Part shown: positions 15,652 through 24,904 of the stretch, piece by piece
How the letters are laid out: every line of letters begins with the position of its first letter
Numbering within the stretch: the first letter of the stretch is position 1
Assembly (NCBI GenBank): GCA_964599875.1
Contig: CAZRHE010000007.1
Location: forward strand, 1 to 64,000
Origin: RGIG4097 sp964599875
GTDB lineage: Bacteria; Bacillota; Clostridia; Christensenellales; CAG-917
DNA length: 64,000 nucleotides
Direction of reading: 5' to 3'
Program-made: the position numbers and the translations under genes
Notes under the pieces: model-generated
The model's input: the letters and a program-made list of their open reading frames with translations, nothing else
Databases searched by the model: none
Told to the model about the DNA's origin: nothing

Positions 15652-16503
15652 TTATTTCGACTTTCCGTCGAAAAATTTCTTAGACCAGATGCTTTGGTTT
15701 TTGAGGTCCATTCTTTCGGTGCCAGTAACGTCGTAAAACACCACGTAAGACATAGAAATATAAAGAGGAATGACCGCCGTAAACATAACGCCGTCAAGCA
15801 CCACTCTCACGATATCGCCGGTATTGAAAAGCCCCGTCAGTAGCATTGCAACTATGAAAGGCAACATACTGGTGACCATAACCGCCACGGTGTATTTCGT
15901 CTTTCCGCCCATTTGTCGCCAGCCCATTTTAAACGCGTCCGAGGTCTTCAATCCCGTGTGCAGCATGAAAGGCGACCAAAGCATTATCGCGCCCAGCGCA
16001 AACAATCCGATAAGACCGAATATTATCATTGCAATCGTTGACGTCACGAGCCACAACACGCCGTTTCCAAATATCATCGCGAACATATAAAACGCGACCG
16101 TGATAAGCAAGTTGATAAACTCCACGATAAGCATCGTCGCAAGCGTGAATTTGAGAGAGGTAAGGACGTTGTAGTTAAGACGAGTTTTCGCGCGTCTGAA
16201 AGAAACGGTAAACTCCCCTATCCTCATGTGTCTGTCTATCGTGCCGAAAAGTATGGCGACGATAAGTACCATAAGCGCAAGTCCTATGAATCCTATCCAA
16301 TAAAACGAAAACGTGATAGGATGCATCGCAAGATAGAAATCCGCAAACGACGACGTCGTCAAATCGTTGTAATGCATAAGGTAATACAACGGATCGGACG
16401 GCGCGAGTGCGAACGACAACAAAAGCGACGGTATCACGGTTATAAGCCATAGATACGGGCATTTGTCGAAGTAATAACCATACGTTTGCTTGAAGTATTT
16501 CAT
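15652..16503 (-). CDS. Six-pass membrane protein of unknown function (DUF975-like layout)
   Basis: A 283-residue hydrophobic protein. Features include an N-terminal helix (LWLITVIPSLLLSFAL), a motif GEFTVSFRRAKTRLNYNVLT in a cytoplasmic loop, and KTSDAFKMGWRQMGGKTKYT before the last two helices. Such amphipathic segments between helix pairs occur in DUF975-like proteins, but no function is known. It starts 13 bases after the valS stop and is presumably cotranscribed with it. Confidence 0.6.
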   Translation of the reverse strand: MKYFKQTYGYYFDKCPYLWLITVIPSLLLSFALAPSDPLYYLMHYNDLTTSSFADFYLAMHPITFSFYWIGFIGLALMVLIVAILFGTIDRHMRIGEFTVSFRRAKTRLNYNVLTSLKFTLATMLIVEFINLLITVAFYMFAMIFGNGVLWLVTSTIAMIIFGLIGLFALGAIMLWSPFMLHTGLKTSDAFKMGWRQMGGKTKYTVAVMVTSMLPFIVAMLLTGLFNTGDIVRVVLDGVMFTAVIPLYISMSYVVFYDVTGTERMDLKNQSIWSKKFFDGKSK

Positions 16504-16516
16504 ATCGTCTCCGTGC

Positions 16517-19156
16517 TCAGTCGAGCATTGCGAGTTTTTCTTTGAGTTTCTCTTTCTTTTCGAGAGCCTTTGCGAGTTTTTCTTTCTCGTTGTCGATGAG
16601 TTTTTGAGGTGCTTTCGCGGTGAAACCTGCGTTGTTCAAAAGACCGTTTGCCTTATTGATTTCCGCCTCTGCCTGCGCGAGTTCCTTTTCAATTCTCTCT
16701 CTTTCCTTTGCGAAGTCGATGAGGTCGCCGAGAGGGATGAGGACTTCTGCGTCGTGAGTGACGACTGCAGTGACCTTTCCTTCCACTTCGCTCTTATCTT
16801 CGACGAAAGTCACCTTTTCGATTCCTGCAAGTTTTTCAAGATACACCGAGGACTTCTTCATGAAGTTTACGTCTTTTGCGATGACGTATGCGGTGAGTTT
16901 CTTCGCGGGGGAAACGCCCATTTCCGCGCGGGTGTTTCTGATTGCGACTATGAGTTCGCGCAGACCTTCGAAATTCTTTTCTTCCTTGCGATAGGAGAAT
17001 TTCTTGTTGTAGGTCGGCCAGTCGCTCATCATAAGGATATCCCCTTTCTTCGCGTACTTGGAGTAAATCTCTTCGGTGATGAAAGGCACGAAAGGATGCA
17101 ACAGTTTGAGAATTTGCGTCAAGACGTAAGTCAGCATCGCAATCGCGTGATTGTGGTCTTTCTTCTCCTTGCTATAAAGCAAAGGTTTGCTCATTTCGAT
17201 ATACCAGTCGCAGAATTCCGTCCAAGTGAAATCGTAAAGGCGTGCCGCCGCCATGCCGATTTCGTACTTATTGAGATTGACGGTGACTTCTCTGATGACG
17301 TCGTTGAGGCGGGTGAGAATCCACTTATCCGCGTCGTTGAGTCTTGCGGGGAAGGTCAAATCGTCGTCCGCACCGATATTCATAATGACGAAACGAGATG
17401 CGTTCCAAAGTTTATTGATGAAGTTTCTCGCGCTTTCGGTTTTTGCGTCCGTATAGCGAGTGTCGCTACCGGGGGCGATGCCCGACGCAAGGGAGAAACG
17501 CAACGCGTCCGCGCCGTACTTGTCGATGATGAGCAACGGATCTATTCCGTTTCCTAAACTCTTCGACATCTTTCTACCCTGACTGTCGCGAACGATACCG
17601 TGGATAAGCACTTCGTTGAAAGGCACTTCGCCCATGAACTCTATACCGCTGAACATCATTCTGGCAACCCAGAAGAAGATGATATCGTATGCGGTGACGA
17701 GGACGCTCGTCGGATAGAAGTATTTGAGGTTTTTCGTCTTCTTGGGATATCCGAGAGTGCTGAACGGCCAAAGTGCGGAACTGAACCAAGTGTCAAGGAC
17801 GTCTTCGTCTTGGTGGAAGTACGTGCAACCGCATTTGGGACAAACTTCGGGAGCGGACTTCGCAACAACCATTTCTCCGCATTCTTCGCAGTAATACGCA
17901 GGGATACGGTGTCCCCACCAAAGTTGACGGGAAATGCACCAATCCTTTATATTCTCCATCCAGTTGAAGTAAATCTTTTCAAAGCGTTTAGGCACGAATT
18001 CGGTCTTCTTGGTCTTGACCGCCTTGATTGCAGGCTCTGCAAGAGTCTTCATTCTGACGAACCATTGTTTGGATACGATAGCCTCTACGGTTTCTCCGCA
18101 ACGATAACATTCGCCGACGTTATGCGCATACGGTTCGATTTTTTCAAGGAGTCCGAGTTTTTCGAGGTCTTCGACGACGGCTTTGCGACATTCGAGCCTA
18201 TCCATACCCTGATACTTGCCTGCGTTTTCGTTCATCTTACCCTCGTCGTCGATAACTCTGATGACGGGGAGATTGTGACGGAGTCCGAGTTCGAAGTCGT
18301 TCGGGTCGTGTGCGGGAGTAATCTTGACCGCGCCCGTGCCGAATCCGATTTCGCAATAGTCGTCCGCAACGACGGGGATGATTCTGTCGGTGAGAGGAAG
18401 ACGGAGCATTTTGCCCACGAATTTCGCCATCTTTTCATCCTTGGGGTTGACCGCAACCGCGGTGTCGCCGAGCATGGTTTCGGGACGAGTGGTCGCTATC
18501 GTGATATAATCGTCCTCTCCGACGACGGGATAGCGATAATACCAAAGGTTGGATTGTTGTTCTTTATATTCGACTTCCGCGTCCGAAATCGCGGTTTTGC
18601 AATGAGGACACCAGTTGATGATTCTGTCCGCGCGATAGATAAGACCTTTGTCGTAATATCTGACGAACGCCTCTTGCACTGCCGCGGAAAGGTTTTCGTC
18701 CATGGTGAACGCTTCTTTCGACCAGTCGCAAGAAGAACCGAGGCGTTTGAGTTGTTCGACGATTCTTCCGCCGTACTGCTCTTTCCACGCCCACGCGTGT
18801 TCAAGGAAACCTTCTCTGCCCACGTCCGCTTTGGTGAGTCCTTCTTCTTTCTTCATCTTCTCGACGATTTTGACCTCGGTCGCGATAGACGCGTGGTCGG
18901 TACCGGGGAGCCACAGCGCCTCGTAACCGCACATACGTTTGAAACGAGTGAGGATATCTTGCACGGTTTGGTCGAGAGCGTGCCCCATGTGCAGTTGTCC
19001 CGTGATGTTGGGAGGGGGCATCATAATCGTGAAAGGTTCTTTTTCGGGGTTGGCGTGCGCCTCGAAACATTTGTTTCTCATCCAAAATTCATAAATGCGT
19101 TTTTCGAATTCGGGATTATAAGTTTTTTCCATTTCGATTTGTTTGTTTTGTTCCAT
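16517..19156 (-). CDS. valS: Valyl-tRNA synthetase
   Basis: A class I synthetase of 879 residues charging tRNA-Val. The HIGH-type motif reads PPPNITGQLHMGHALDQ (about residues 48-64) and the KMSKS motif GRKMSKSLGNGIDP (about residue 525). An editing (CP1) domain with TTRPETMLGDTAVAV, a zinc-like C-x2-C pair region (YYCEECGEM...CPKCGC) and a C-terminal coiled coil (FAKERERIEKELAQAEAEIN) are present. No T-box leader was seen upstream; only 74 bases separate it from pgsA. Confidence 0.97.
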   Translation of the reverse strand: MEQNKQIEMEKTYNPEFEKRIYEFWMRNKCFEAHANPEKEPFTIMMPPPNITGQLHMGHALDQTVQDILTRFKRMCGYEALWLPGTDHASIATEVKIVEKMKKEEGLTKADVGREGFLEHAWAWKEQYGGRIVEQLKRLGSSCDWSKEAFTMDENLSAAVQEAFVRYYDKGLIYRADRIINWCPHCKTAISDAEVEYKEQQSNLWYYRYPVVGEDDYITIATTRPETMLGDTAVAVNPKDEKMAKFVGKMLRLPLTDRIIPVVADDYCEIGFGTGAVKITPAHDPNDFELGLRHNLPVIRVIDDEGKMNENAGKYQGMDRLECRKAVVEDLEKLGLLEKIEPYAHNVGECYRCGETVEAIVSKQWFVRMKTLAEPAIKAVKTKKTEFVPKRFEKIYFNWMENIKDWCISRQLWWGHRIPAYYCEECGEMVVAKSAPEVCPKCGCTYFHQDEDVLDTWFSSALWPFSTLGYPKKTKNLKYFYPTSVLVTAYDIIFFWVARMMFSGIEFMGEVPFNEVLIHGIVRDSQGRKMSKSLGNGIDPLLIIDKYGADALRFSLASGIAPGSDTRYTDAKTESARNFINKLWNASRFVIMNIGADDDLTFPARLNDADKWILTRLNDVIREVTVNLNKYEIGMAAARLYDFTWTEFCDWYIEMSKPLLYSKEKKDHNHAIAMLTYVLTQILKLLHPFVPFITEEIYSKYAKKGDILMMSDWPTYNKKFSYRKEEKNFEGLRELIVAIRNTRAEMGVSPAKKLTAYVIAKDVNFMKKSSVYLEKLAGIEKVTFVEDKSEVEGKVTAVVTHDAEVLIPLGDLIDFAKERERIEKELAQAEAEINKANGLLNNAGFTAKAPQKLIDNEKEKLAKALEKKEKLKEKLAMLD

Positions 19157-19230
19157 TTTAGTCCTTGATTTGAATTATTTCTTAGGTCGCGGCGCGGATA
19201 GCGTTAATCCGCGTCGATATTGTCAGATTA

Positions 19231-19992
19231 TTATTCCTTATCAGCATCGATCGTGGATGCGCCGACTGCGGTCTCTCCGCCTTCTTTTATGACGACGGTG
19301 TTTTCCGCATTCGTATATTTGACGCTTTCGTCGGTCACTCTTTCCATCTTGCCCGCGTCGATCATCTTGATTTGGTGCACGACTTCCTTAATGTAGCCGA
19401 TGAGTGCGCCGTAACTGAGTGCGACGCCCCAGGCAAGAATACCCCAGTCCGCAAGATATACGTACGGGTGGAAGAAACAAAGTATTACGCCGACGGAAAT
19501 CGTCGCGGACGCAACTTTGCCCATCCAATTCGCTTGCACTTTTGCGCCTCTCTTCATGACGAGGGGAGCAAGACAAATCATAAAGCCTTCTTTTGCAAGC
19601 ACGAGGATGACGAACGCATAGTGGAGATACCAGCCGCCGTCAACGCCGACCAATGCCGAAGTCGCTTTTCCGAGAGGAGTAAGTCCCGTGCAAAGGGACA
19701 AGCAGAAAAGCACGCTTATATGCATAAGTTTGTCTGCAAGAGGGTCTATAACCATACCTATGCCCGAAGTCATATTGAATTTTCTTGCAATCCAGCCGTC
19801 GATAAGGTCGCTTGCCGCGGCGATTGCAAATACGCCGAGTGCCGCGTACAAAAGCGTGACGTCCGCGCGGATTCCCGCATACGCCATAAGCACGATGTAG
19901 ACGGGGATACAAAGAATACGGAAATAGGTGATGATGTTGGGGATTGTCCACAAGTCTTTCTTGTTGATCTGAGCCATTCCTTTGAATGCCAT
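19231..19992 (-). CDS. pgsA: CDP-diacylglycerol-glycerol-3-phosphate 3-phosphatidyltransferase
   Basis: Makes phosphatidylglycerol phosphate, the committed step to acidic phospholipids. The CDP-alcohol phosphotransferase signature D-x2-D-G-x2-A-R-x8-G-x3-D-x3-D is intact in SDLIDGWIARKFNMTSGIG followed by MVIDPLADK. Several membrane helices flank it. A hydrophilic tail of about 50 residues (VTDESVKYTNAENTVVIKEG...) extends beyond the usual family end. Start ATG 19992 has GAGG six bases upstream; the frame also runs back to a TTG without a Shine-Dalgarno. It has its own promoter at 20020-20048. Confidence 0.93.
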   Translation of the reverse strand: MAFKGMAQINKKDLWTIPNIITYFRILCIPVYIVLMAYAGIRADVTLLYAALGVFAIAAASDLIDGWIARKFNMTSGIGMVIDPLADKLMHISVLFCLSLCTGLTPLGKATSALVGVDGGWYLHYAFVILVLAKEGFMICLAPLVMKRGAKVQANWMGKVASATISVGVILCFFHPYVYLADWGILAWGVALSYGALIGYIKEVVHQIKMIDAGKMERVTDESVKYTNAENTVVIKEGGETAVGASTIDADKE

Positions 19993-20019
19993 AATATACC
20001 TCAATAGTAAATTTAGAAA

Positions 20020-20048
20020 ATTATATCACGAATGTGCGAGCGTGTAAA
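20020..20048 (-). promoter_or_regulatory. Promoter of pgsA
   Basis: TTTACA (20048-20043), 17 bases, TATAAT (20025-20020) on the minus strand, divergent from the lipid kinase gene. Confidence 0.8.
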
Positions 20049-20109
20049 GCGCGCGGCATAATTTTGTGACGTGCGTGCAAAATATTAAATAAAATGACTT
20101 GGAGATAAA

Positions 20110-20970
20110 ATGAAAAATTGCTTGATTATCCTCAACAAAAACGCGGGCAAATGCGATAGGTGCAACCTCGACAAAGTGGAAAATGCGATTGGGACGGATA
20201 GAAATTTCACTCGCGCGGACTTATCCTCCGCCCTGCCCGACCTATCGGAATTCGACGAAATCGCGGTGTGCGGAGGGGACGGAACGCTATCCTCGGTTAT
20301 GCAAAAATTATACGAAATCGAAAAACCCGTCTATTACTTCCCCTGCGGCACCCTAAACGACAAAGGAAAAACCAAAACGAATAATGCGGAAAATCCCGTG
20401 CTTGGCAAAGTCGGAAATAAGGTTTTCACTTACGTTTTTGCGACGGGGACTTTCACACCAATAGGTTACGCCGTAGACCAACGGAAGAAAAAACGACTCG
20501 GCGTGCTTGCGTATATCCTCGATATCGTGAGCGAATATAAGGTAAATTTCGACAGCGCGAAAATCACTTGCGACGACGAAACGTACGAAGGTGATTTCAC
20601 CCTTATCATGTTCATAAAATCTCCCCGCTGTTTCGGTTTTAGATTCAACCGCGACTACGACGAAAACTCGGAAAGCGGGCACCTCGTCGCCATTCGTTCC
20701 CCTCGTCACGACGGTTTAGCGGGCAAGATTGAAATCTTCTTCCCGTTTTTCAGAGTTTTCTTCATCGGACTAAAAAAGGAAAGAAACGGCAAAATCATAT
20801 TCAAAAGATTTTCAAAAGGCAGCATCGAAATTAAAAACAAAACTCAATTCTGCGTTGACGGCGAATTATACGTGACGGGCGGAAAACAAGCCGTATCTTT
20901 TAATAAAGCGAAATGCACCTTGACGGTGAAGAAAGTCAAATGTAACGATTTGCCCAGCAAACTACAATAA
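20110..20970 (+). CDS. Diacylglycerol kinase-family lipid kinase (YegS/DagK type)
   Basis: A 286-residue DAGK-catalytic-fold protein that phosphorylates a lipid hydroxyl with ATP. The glycine-rich nucleotide motif AVCGGDGTLSSVMQKL is near residue 55 and the second motif FPCGTLNDKGK near 78 (family: PLGTxNDFAR). The C-terminal beta-rich domain contains FCVDGELYV near residue 256, where the family has a DGE triad. RBS GGAG is seven bases before ATG. It is divergent from pgsA, so a role in phospholipid turnover is plausible; the lipid substrate is not known. Confidence 0.82.
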   Translation: MKNCLIILNKNAGKCDRCNLDKVENAIGTDRNFTRADLSSALPDLSEFDEIAVCGGDGTLSSVMQKLYEIEKPVYYFPCGTLNDKGKTKTNNAENPVLGKVGNKVFTYVFATGTFTPIGYAVDQRKKKRLGVLAYILDIVSEYKVNFDSAKITCDDETYEGDFTLIMFIKSPRCFGFRFNRDYDENSESGHLVAIRSPRHDGLAGKIEIFFPFFRVFFIGLKKERNGKIIFKRFSKGSIEIKNKTQFCVDGELYVTGGKQAVSFNKAKCTLTVKKVKCNDLPSKLQ

Positions 20971-21050
20971 TTACGGATTCTCTATTTAATCAAATCATTT
21001 TGACGATATAAAACGCTAATAATGTGATTTTAGTTTGATTTTACGGCATA

Positions 21051-21078
21051 AGAAAACCGCGCCTAAACGCGGTTTTCA
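21051..21078. terminator. Shared terminator between lipid kinase and HAD gene
   Basis: Perfect 10-bp stem GAAAACCGCG / CGCGGTTTTC with a six-base loop lies between two convergent genes, two bases after the HAD stop codon. The T-runs are short on both strands; bidirectional use is likely. Confidence 0.65.
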
Positions 21079-21079
21079 G

Positions 21080-21751
21080 TTACTTTGTCAAAAACTCGTA
21101 AAGTTCTTCGGGGGTGTTCGCGATATAATCCGCGCCGTACTCTAAAAACTCCTTTTCGTTTCCGTATCCCCACTTGACGGCAAGGCAGTCTATGCCGACG
21201 TTCTTTGCACCCACTATGTCGTAAAGCCTATCTCCTACCATAAGCACGACGGACTTATCTTCGACGTTAAGCGCATCGAGCACCATATCGATAACGTCGC
21301 TTTTGCTTTCTCTCGAATTATCGCTCGACGCCGCGCCTATGAAATCGAAATACTTGTCAAAACCGAGCATTTCGATTATCGCCGTTGAAAAACGCATAGG
21401 TTTGGAGGTCGCCAGCGCAACGACGAAACCGCTCTTTTTGAGATTGATAAGAAGGTCTTCAATTCCGCCGTACGCGACGCTTGTTTGAAGTCCGCTTTCC
21501 GCGTATTCCTTTCTATATTCCTCGATAAGTTCTCTGACGAGCACGTCGTCCGTTATGCCGAGAAAATCACGCATACTGACCCTAAAAGGCGGTCCCACCA
21601 TTTTGTCGAGGATTTCGTCGGGACAATGAATCGAGTGATTGTCGAGTGCGTGTTTTATACATCTCAAAATCCCCGGCTTACTGTCTATGACAGTGCCGTC
21701 CAAGTCCAACAAAATGTATTTATATTCGTTTTTTCTCTTTGAATATACCAC
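21080..21751 (-). CDS. HAD-family hydrolase (phosphoglycolate phosphatase-like)
   Basis: A 223-residue haloacid-dehalogenase phosphatase with the helical cap (subfamily IA). Motif I is LLDLDGTVIDS, motif II LATSKP, motif III Lys in SDNSRESKSDVID, motif IV MVGDRLYDIVGAK. Such proteins include phosphoglycolate phosphatase and pyrophosphatase PpaX; the natural substrate cannot be named. It follows ddh by 15 bases and is probably cotranscribed. Confidence 0.85.
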   Translation of the reverse strand: MVYSKRKNEYKYILLDLDGTVIDSKPGILRCIKHALDNHSIHCPDEILDKMVGPPFRVSMRDFLGITDDVLVRELIEEYRKEYAESGLQTSVAYGGIEDLLINLKKSGFVVALATSKPMRFSTAIIEMLGFDKYFDFIGAASSDNSRESKSDVIDMVLDALNVEDKSVVLMVGDRLYDIVGAKNVGIDCLAVKWGYGNEKEFLEYGADYIANTPEELYEFLTK

Positions 21752-21766
21752 TTTTATACACCGATT

Positions 21767-22735
21767 TTAAACGAGTCTTCCGACGATATCGATCCAATCC
21801 GCATCGAGAAGTTTAGCAACAGGCACGTCGAGGGCGGTGCGCACGCCTTTCTCTCCGTCTTTAGACATTCTGTCGCACGCGCGAGCATAAGTCATAAGCA
21901 CGCTTGCGGTGAAATCGGGATTGCTTTCAAGGCTCAAAGAAAATTCAAGACCTTGCTTTTTGCCGTTGACTTCTCCGCTTCTCAAAACGAATCCGCCGTG
22001 AGGCATAGCCTTATGGTCGCGGTCGAATTCCTCTTCGGATATAAAATGCACGACCGTGTCGTAATCCGCAAAGTAGTTAGGCATTTCCTTAATCGTCTTT
22101 TCGATGAGTGCGATATCCGCGTCCTCCTCTGCAACGACGAAACATTCTCTCAAATGCTTGTCTCGAGTAGTAAGACTTGCGCCCTCTCCCGCTCTTGCCT
22201 TTTCGAGTGCGTCCGCTTTGGGCACCGTATATTGAATACCGCGTTTAACGCCTGCGATTTTGCGAATTGCTTCGCTGTGTCCTTGGGATACGCCCTTTCC
22301 CCAGAATGTTTGCGTGTCGCCGATAGACAGTACGCTTTCAAACAAGCAACGCATAATCGAAAACATACCGGGGTCCCAACCGATTCCGATGAAAGAAAGA
22401 TTGCCGTTTGCTTCGGTAATTTCTTTCATTCCGAGCGCATACTCTTTCATCTTTGCGTGAGTGTCGAAACTATCCACGGTGTTGAAGAGTTTCGCCGCTT
22501 TAAGACCAAGTGCGGTCAAGTCGTTTGCAGAGCCCGTACAAAGTGCGAGAACGTCGATTTTGCCAACGAACTTTTCAAGATCGTCTTGACGATAAAACGG
22601 CGTTCCGTAAGGAGACGACAAAGAGGACGGATCTCTTCTCGTGAAGATTCCGACGACTTCCATATCGTCGCGTTCGACTGCGATTCTTTCAGACGCTTTG
22701 CCAAGGTTTCCGTAACCTACGATTCCTAATTTCAT
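21767..22735 (-). CDS. ddh: meso-Diaminopimelate D-dehydrogenase
   Basis: NADPH-dependent one-step conversion of L-tetrahydrodipicolinate and ammonia to meso-DAP, the lysine and peptidoglycan precursor. The N-terminal Rossmann motif is IVGYGNLGKASERIA, followed by GIFTRRD; family segments include DSFDTHAKM, GIGWDPGMFS and FWGKGVSQGHS. Start moved to ATG 22735, which has AAGG five bases upstream, giving 322 residues (family about 320). Preceded by a promoter at 22785-22812 and a leader with a TTGCGC/GCGCAA stem. Confidence 0.95.
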   Translation of the reverse strand: MKLGIVGYGNLGKASERIAVERDDMEVVGIFTRRDPSSLSSPYGTPFYRQDDLEKFVGKIDVLALCTGSANDLTALGLKAAKLFNTVDSFDTHAKMKEYALGMKEITEANGNLSFIGIGWDPGMFSIMRCLFESVLSIGDTQTFWGKGVSQGHSEAIRKIAGVKRGIQYTVPKADALEKARAGEGASLTTRDKHLRECFVVAEEDADIALIEKTIKEMPNYFADYDTVVHFISEEEFDRDHKAMPHGGFVLRSGEVNGKKQGLEFSLSLESNPDFTASVLMTYARACDRMSKDGEKGVRTALDVPVAKLLDADWIDIVGRLV

Positions 22736-22784
22736 ATATACCTTCTTGCGCGCCCGTAGGCGCAAAATTTAATATCCATAAAAT

Positions 22785-22812
22785 ATTATATTTCATTCGC
22801 GGAATTTGGCAA
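22785..22812 (-). promoter_or_regulatory. Promoter of ddh
   Basis: TTGCCA (22812-22807), 16 bases, TATAAT (22790-22785) on the minus strand, leaving a leader of about 45 bases before ddh. Confidence 0.7.
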
Positions 22813-22896
22813 GCATATAAACACCAAAAATCTTCCTAAATTCATACACTGCAAGGGATAAACTTTTTGAAAACGGCAATAATCGGTGGTATGGAA

Positions 22897-23244
22897 ATGA
22901 TAAAACGCGGAGAAATCTATTATGCGGATTTAAGTCCCGTTGTCGGGAGCGAGCAAGGCGGAGTGCGCCCAGTTCTCGTCGTACAAAACGACGTGGGCAA
23001 CAAGTATAGTCCGACGGTGATAGCCGCGGCAATCACTTCGCAACTCGAAAAAGCAAAATTGCCGACTCATATATCAATCCCCGCAGAAAGATGCGGACTT
23101 CAAAAAAACAGCGTCGTATTGCTTGAACAAATCCGCACGATAGACAAAACGAGGTTAAAAGAAAAAGTCGGCGAATTGCCGACATCCATGATGACGAAAG
23201 TCAATGAAGCGTTGCTTGTATCCTTAGGATTTTTCGACACCTAA
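22897..23244 (+). CDS. mazF: MazF/PemK-family endoribonuclease toxin (NdoA-like)
   Basis: A 115-residue sequence-specific mRNA interferase. It is close to the Bacillus EndoA type: RGEIYYADLSPVVGSEQGG, then GVRPVLVVQND with the catalytic Arg, AAITSQ with the catalytic Thr, and LLEQIRTIDKTRL. Possible starts are ATG 22891 and ATG 22897; GGTGG lies seven bases before the latter, and the protein then begins MIKRG as in the family. No antitoxin gene lies directly upstream (about 160 bases to ddh on the other strand) or downstream within 170 bases, which is unusual. Confidence 0.9.
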   Translation: MIKRGEIYYADLSPVVGSEQGGVRPVLVVQNDVGNKYSPTVIAAAITSQLEKAKLPTHISIPAERCGLQKNSVVLLEQIRTIDKTRLKEKVGELPTSMMTKVNEALLVSLGFFDT

Positions 23245-23415
23245 ACCGCGTTTCAAAACACGTTCTTATCCGATTTTCACATAAACACTTTCGCAAGTAC
23301 GTTGCAAAAAATATGCCGTTCTTATATAAGCAATCCATTCAATTTATTTTCGCTGTTTTGTCGTTTTCGACGCTTTATATCATGTAAAATCACTGATAAA
23401 CCGCCGTTTATGCAA

Positions 23416-24330
23416 TTACAGTGCTTTGTTGAGTGCACACAACTCCCCGATCGTATCCGCGATTTTTGTTACGACGTCGGTAGGCAAAGACGAGTACTCG
23501 TTGACTGAATTTAACTCTGCCGCACGACCGAGAATATAACTGCCCGCACGTCCTGCGTCAAGGGGTGAAAAGCCCTGTGCAAGCAAGCCGCAAATTATCC
23601 CCGACAAAACATCGCCGCTACCGCCTTTTGCTAGGGACGCGTTTCCCGTTTTGTTTTCATAGACGACTTCTCCGTCCGTAATATAAGTCACGTTGTCTTT
23701 CAGCACGACGACAGCACCGACTTTCTTTGCATATTCAAGTGCAAGCGTTGCGGGGTTTTCCTTGATTTTGTCAATTTCAATCCCTGTAAGTCTTGAAAAC
23801 TCTCCTACGTGAGGCGTAAGGACTGCCCTGTTTTCAAAATAAATTCCGTCAATTTCTCTCAATCCGTCAGCATCAATGACGAAATTAACTTTTGTTTCGT
23901 CAAGTAGAAATCGAATGAAAGACAATGCGTCGCCGTCACCCATTCCCATACCTATCGCAACAGCACTTTTGAGTTTGACGAGTTTTGAAAATTTCGCCTT
24001 ATCGAATTTCATTTCGCCGCTTTCGGACGGCATAGAGTAAACCGCCGAATATCTCAAAGTCGGATAGACGGCGTCGACCAAAAAATCGGGGACGATAAGT
24101 GCCGACGTGCCTGCCCCGACAAGCATACTGCTTTTCCCCATCGCAGTCAAAATTTCCGCGGACGCTTCATAAGAAAACGTTGGCGCTCCGACATAGTTTT
24201 TCGACCCGCCCACGATAAGAGCGTTGCCGTAGTCCGCCTTTGAAGTATCCGCCTTTCTCTTCCCGAAAAGTTTTGCGACGGATTCCGCATTATTTTGCAT
24301 AATCGAGAGTTTATCAGTCGTCATTTGCAT
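23416..24330 (-). CDS. nnrD: ADP-dependent NAD(P)H-hydrate dehydratase
   Basis: Repairs the hydrated forms of NADH and NADPH using ADP. The ribokinase-like fold shows NALIVGGSKNYVGAP near the N-terminus, the AIGMGMGDGD and VLTPHVGEFSRLTG segments and the anion-hole/catalytic GNASLAKGGSGDVLSGIICG near residue 245. It has no NnrE epimerase domain fused, unlike many bacterial homologues. The start is uncertain (ATG 24330, 24324 or 24300; none has a good Shine-Dalgarno); all lie at or inside the end of recX, so translation is probably coupled. Confidence 0.9.
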   Translation of the reverse strand: MQMTTDKLSIMQNNAESVAKLFGKRKADTSKADYGNALIVGGSKNYVGAPTFSYEASAEILTAMGKSSMLVGAGTSALIVPDFLVDAVYPTLRYSAVYSMPSESGEMKFDKAKFSKLVKLKSAVAIGMGMGDGDALSFIRFLLDETKVNFVIDADGLREIDGIYFENRAVLTPHVGEFSRLTGIEIDKIKENPATLALEYAKKVGAVVVLKDNVTYITDGEVVYENKTGNASLAKGGSGDVLSGIICGLLAQGFSPLDAGRAGSYILGRAAELNSVNEYSSLPTDVVTKIADTIGELCALNKAL

Positions 24331-24811
24331 CGTAAAGTGTCGATAGCGTTCTATTGATGATATTCCAATCAAATCCTTTCGTAAAGAGATACGCCCCGAC
24401 TTTTTTAATATCTTTTCTTTCGGTTATATGCTTTTTGCTAACGTAAGCGGCGGCAAGTTTTTTGCATTTTTCCACTTCGTCCTCATCCGAAATCAAGTCT
24501 TCGACAAGGTTTGAAACCAGCATAGAATCAACACCCTTTTCGGCGGTCAGTTTGTATATAATCATACGCTTGCCGGTCTTTGAGGAATAGTAATCTACGT
24601 AAGAGCGCACGTAACTTTCGTCGTCAATATAGCGATAACGTTTGCACTTCTCAATCGCATATTCGACTTCGCTACGGTGAAAGCCTTTGCCGTACAGTTT
24701 TTCAACGACTTCTTTTTCGCTACGCGGAGAAATCGCAAGATATTTCACTGCGGTATCGAATGCTTTCTTTTCTCTTTCTTCGGGAGTCAAGTCCTCTAAT
24801 TTCTTCGCCAT
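24314..24811 (-). CDS. recX: RecX-family regulatory protein
   Basis: A 165-residue three-helix-repeat protein that modulates RecA filaments. The RecX signatures are A-x-KYL-x2-SPRSEKEVVEKLYGKG near residue 25, RYIDDESYVRSYVDYY near 60 and a C-terminal KKVGAYLFTKGFDWNIINRT repeat. No recA is nearby. Overlaps nnrD. Confidence 0.85.
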   Translation of the reverse strand: MAKKLEDLTPEEREKKAFDTAVKYLAISPRSEKEVVEKLYGKGFHRSEVEYAIEKCKRYRYIDDESYVRSYVDYYSSKTGKRMIIYKLTAEKGVDSMLVSNLVEDLISDEDEVEKCKKLAAAYVSKKHITERKDIKKVGAYLFTKGFDWNIINRTLSTLYDANDD

Positions 24812-24873
24812 AAGAATTAAGTTGGTTTTGATAAGGATTTAGGTTGCTTATAACTTTGGTTGCATATATTAAA

Positions 24874-24896
24874 TGCGCGCGCCGTTTGCGCGCGCC
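24874..24896 (-). terminator. GC hairpin after ilvE
   Basis: Two GCGCGCGC arms around CGTTT sit about 10 bases beyond the ilvE stop codon. The following bases (ATTTAATAT on the minus strand) make only a weak U-tract, so termination efficiency is uncertain. Confidence 0.5.
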
Positions 24897-24904
24897 CACT
24901 TATG

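Noticed and set aside
16490..19168. Long plus-strand frames opposite valS
   Set aside because: They follow from the codon bias of valS on the other strand; the encoded sequences match nothing and have no ribosome sites.
23245..23415. Hidden antitoxin gene after mazF
   Set aside because: Frames are short, lack Shine-Dalgarno sites and show no ribbon-helix-helix or AbrB pattern.
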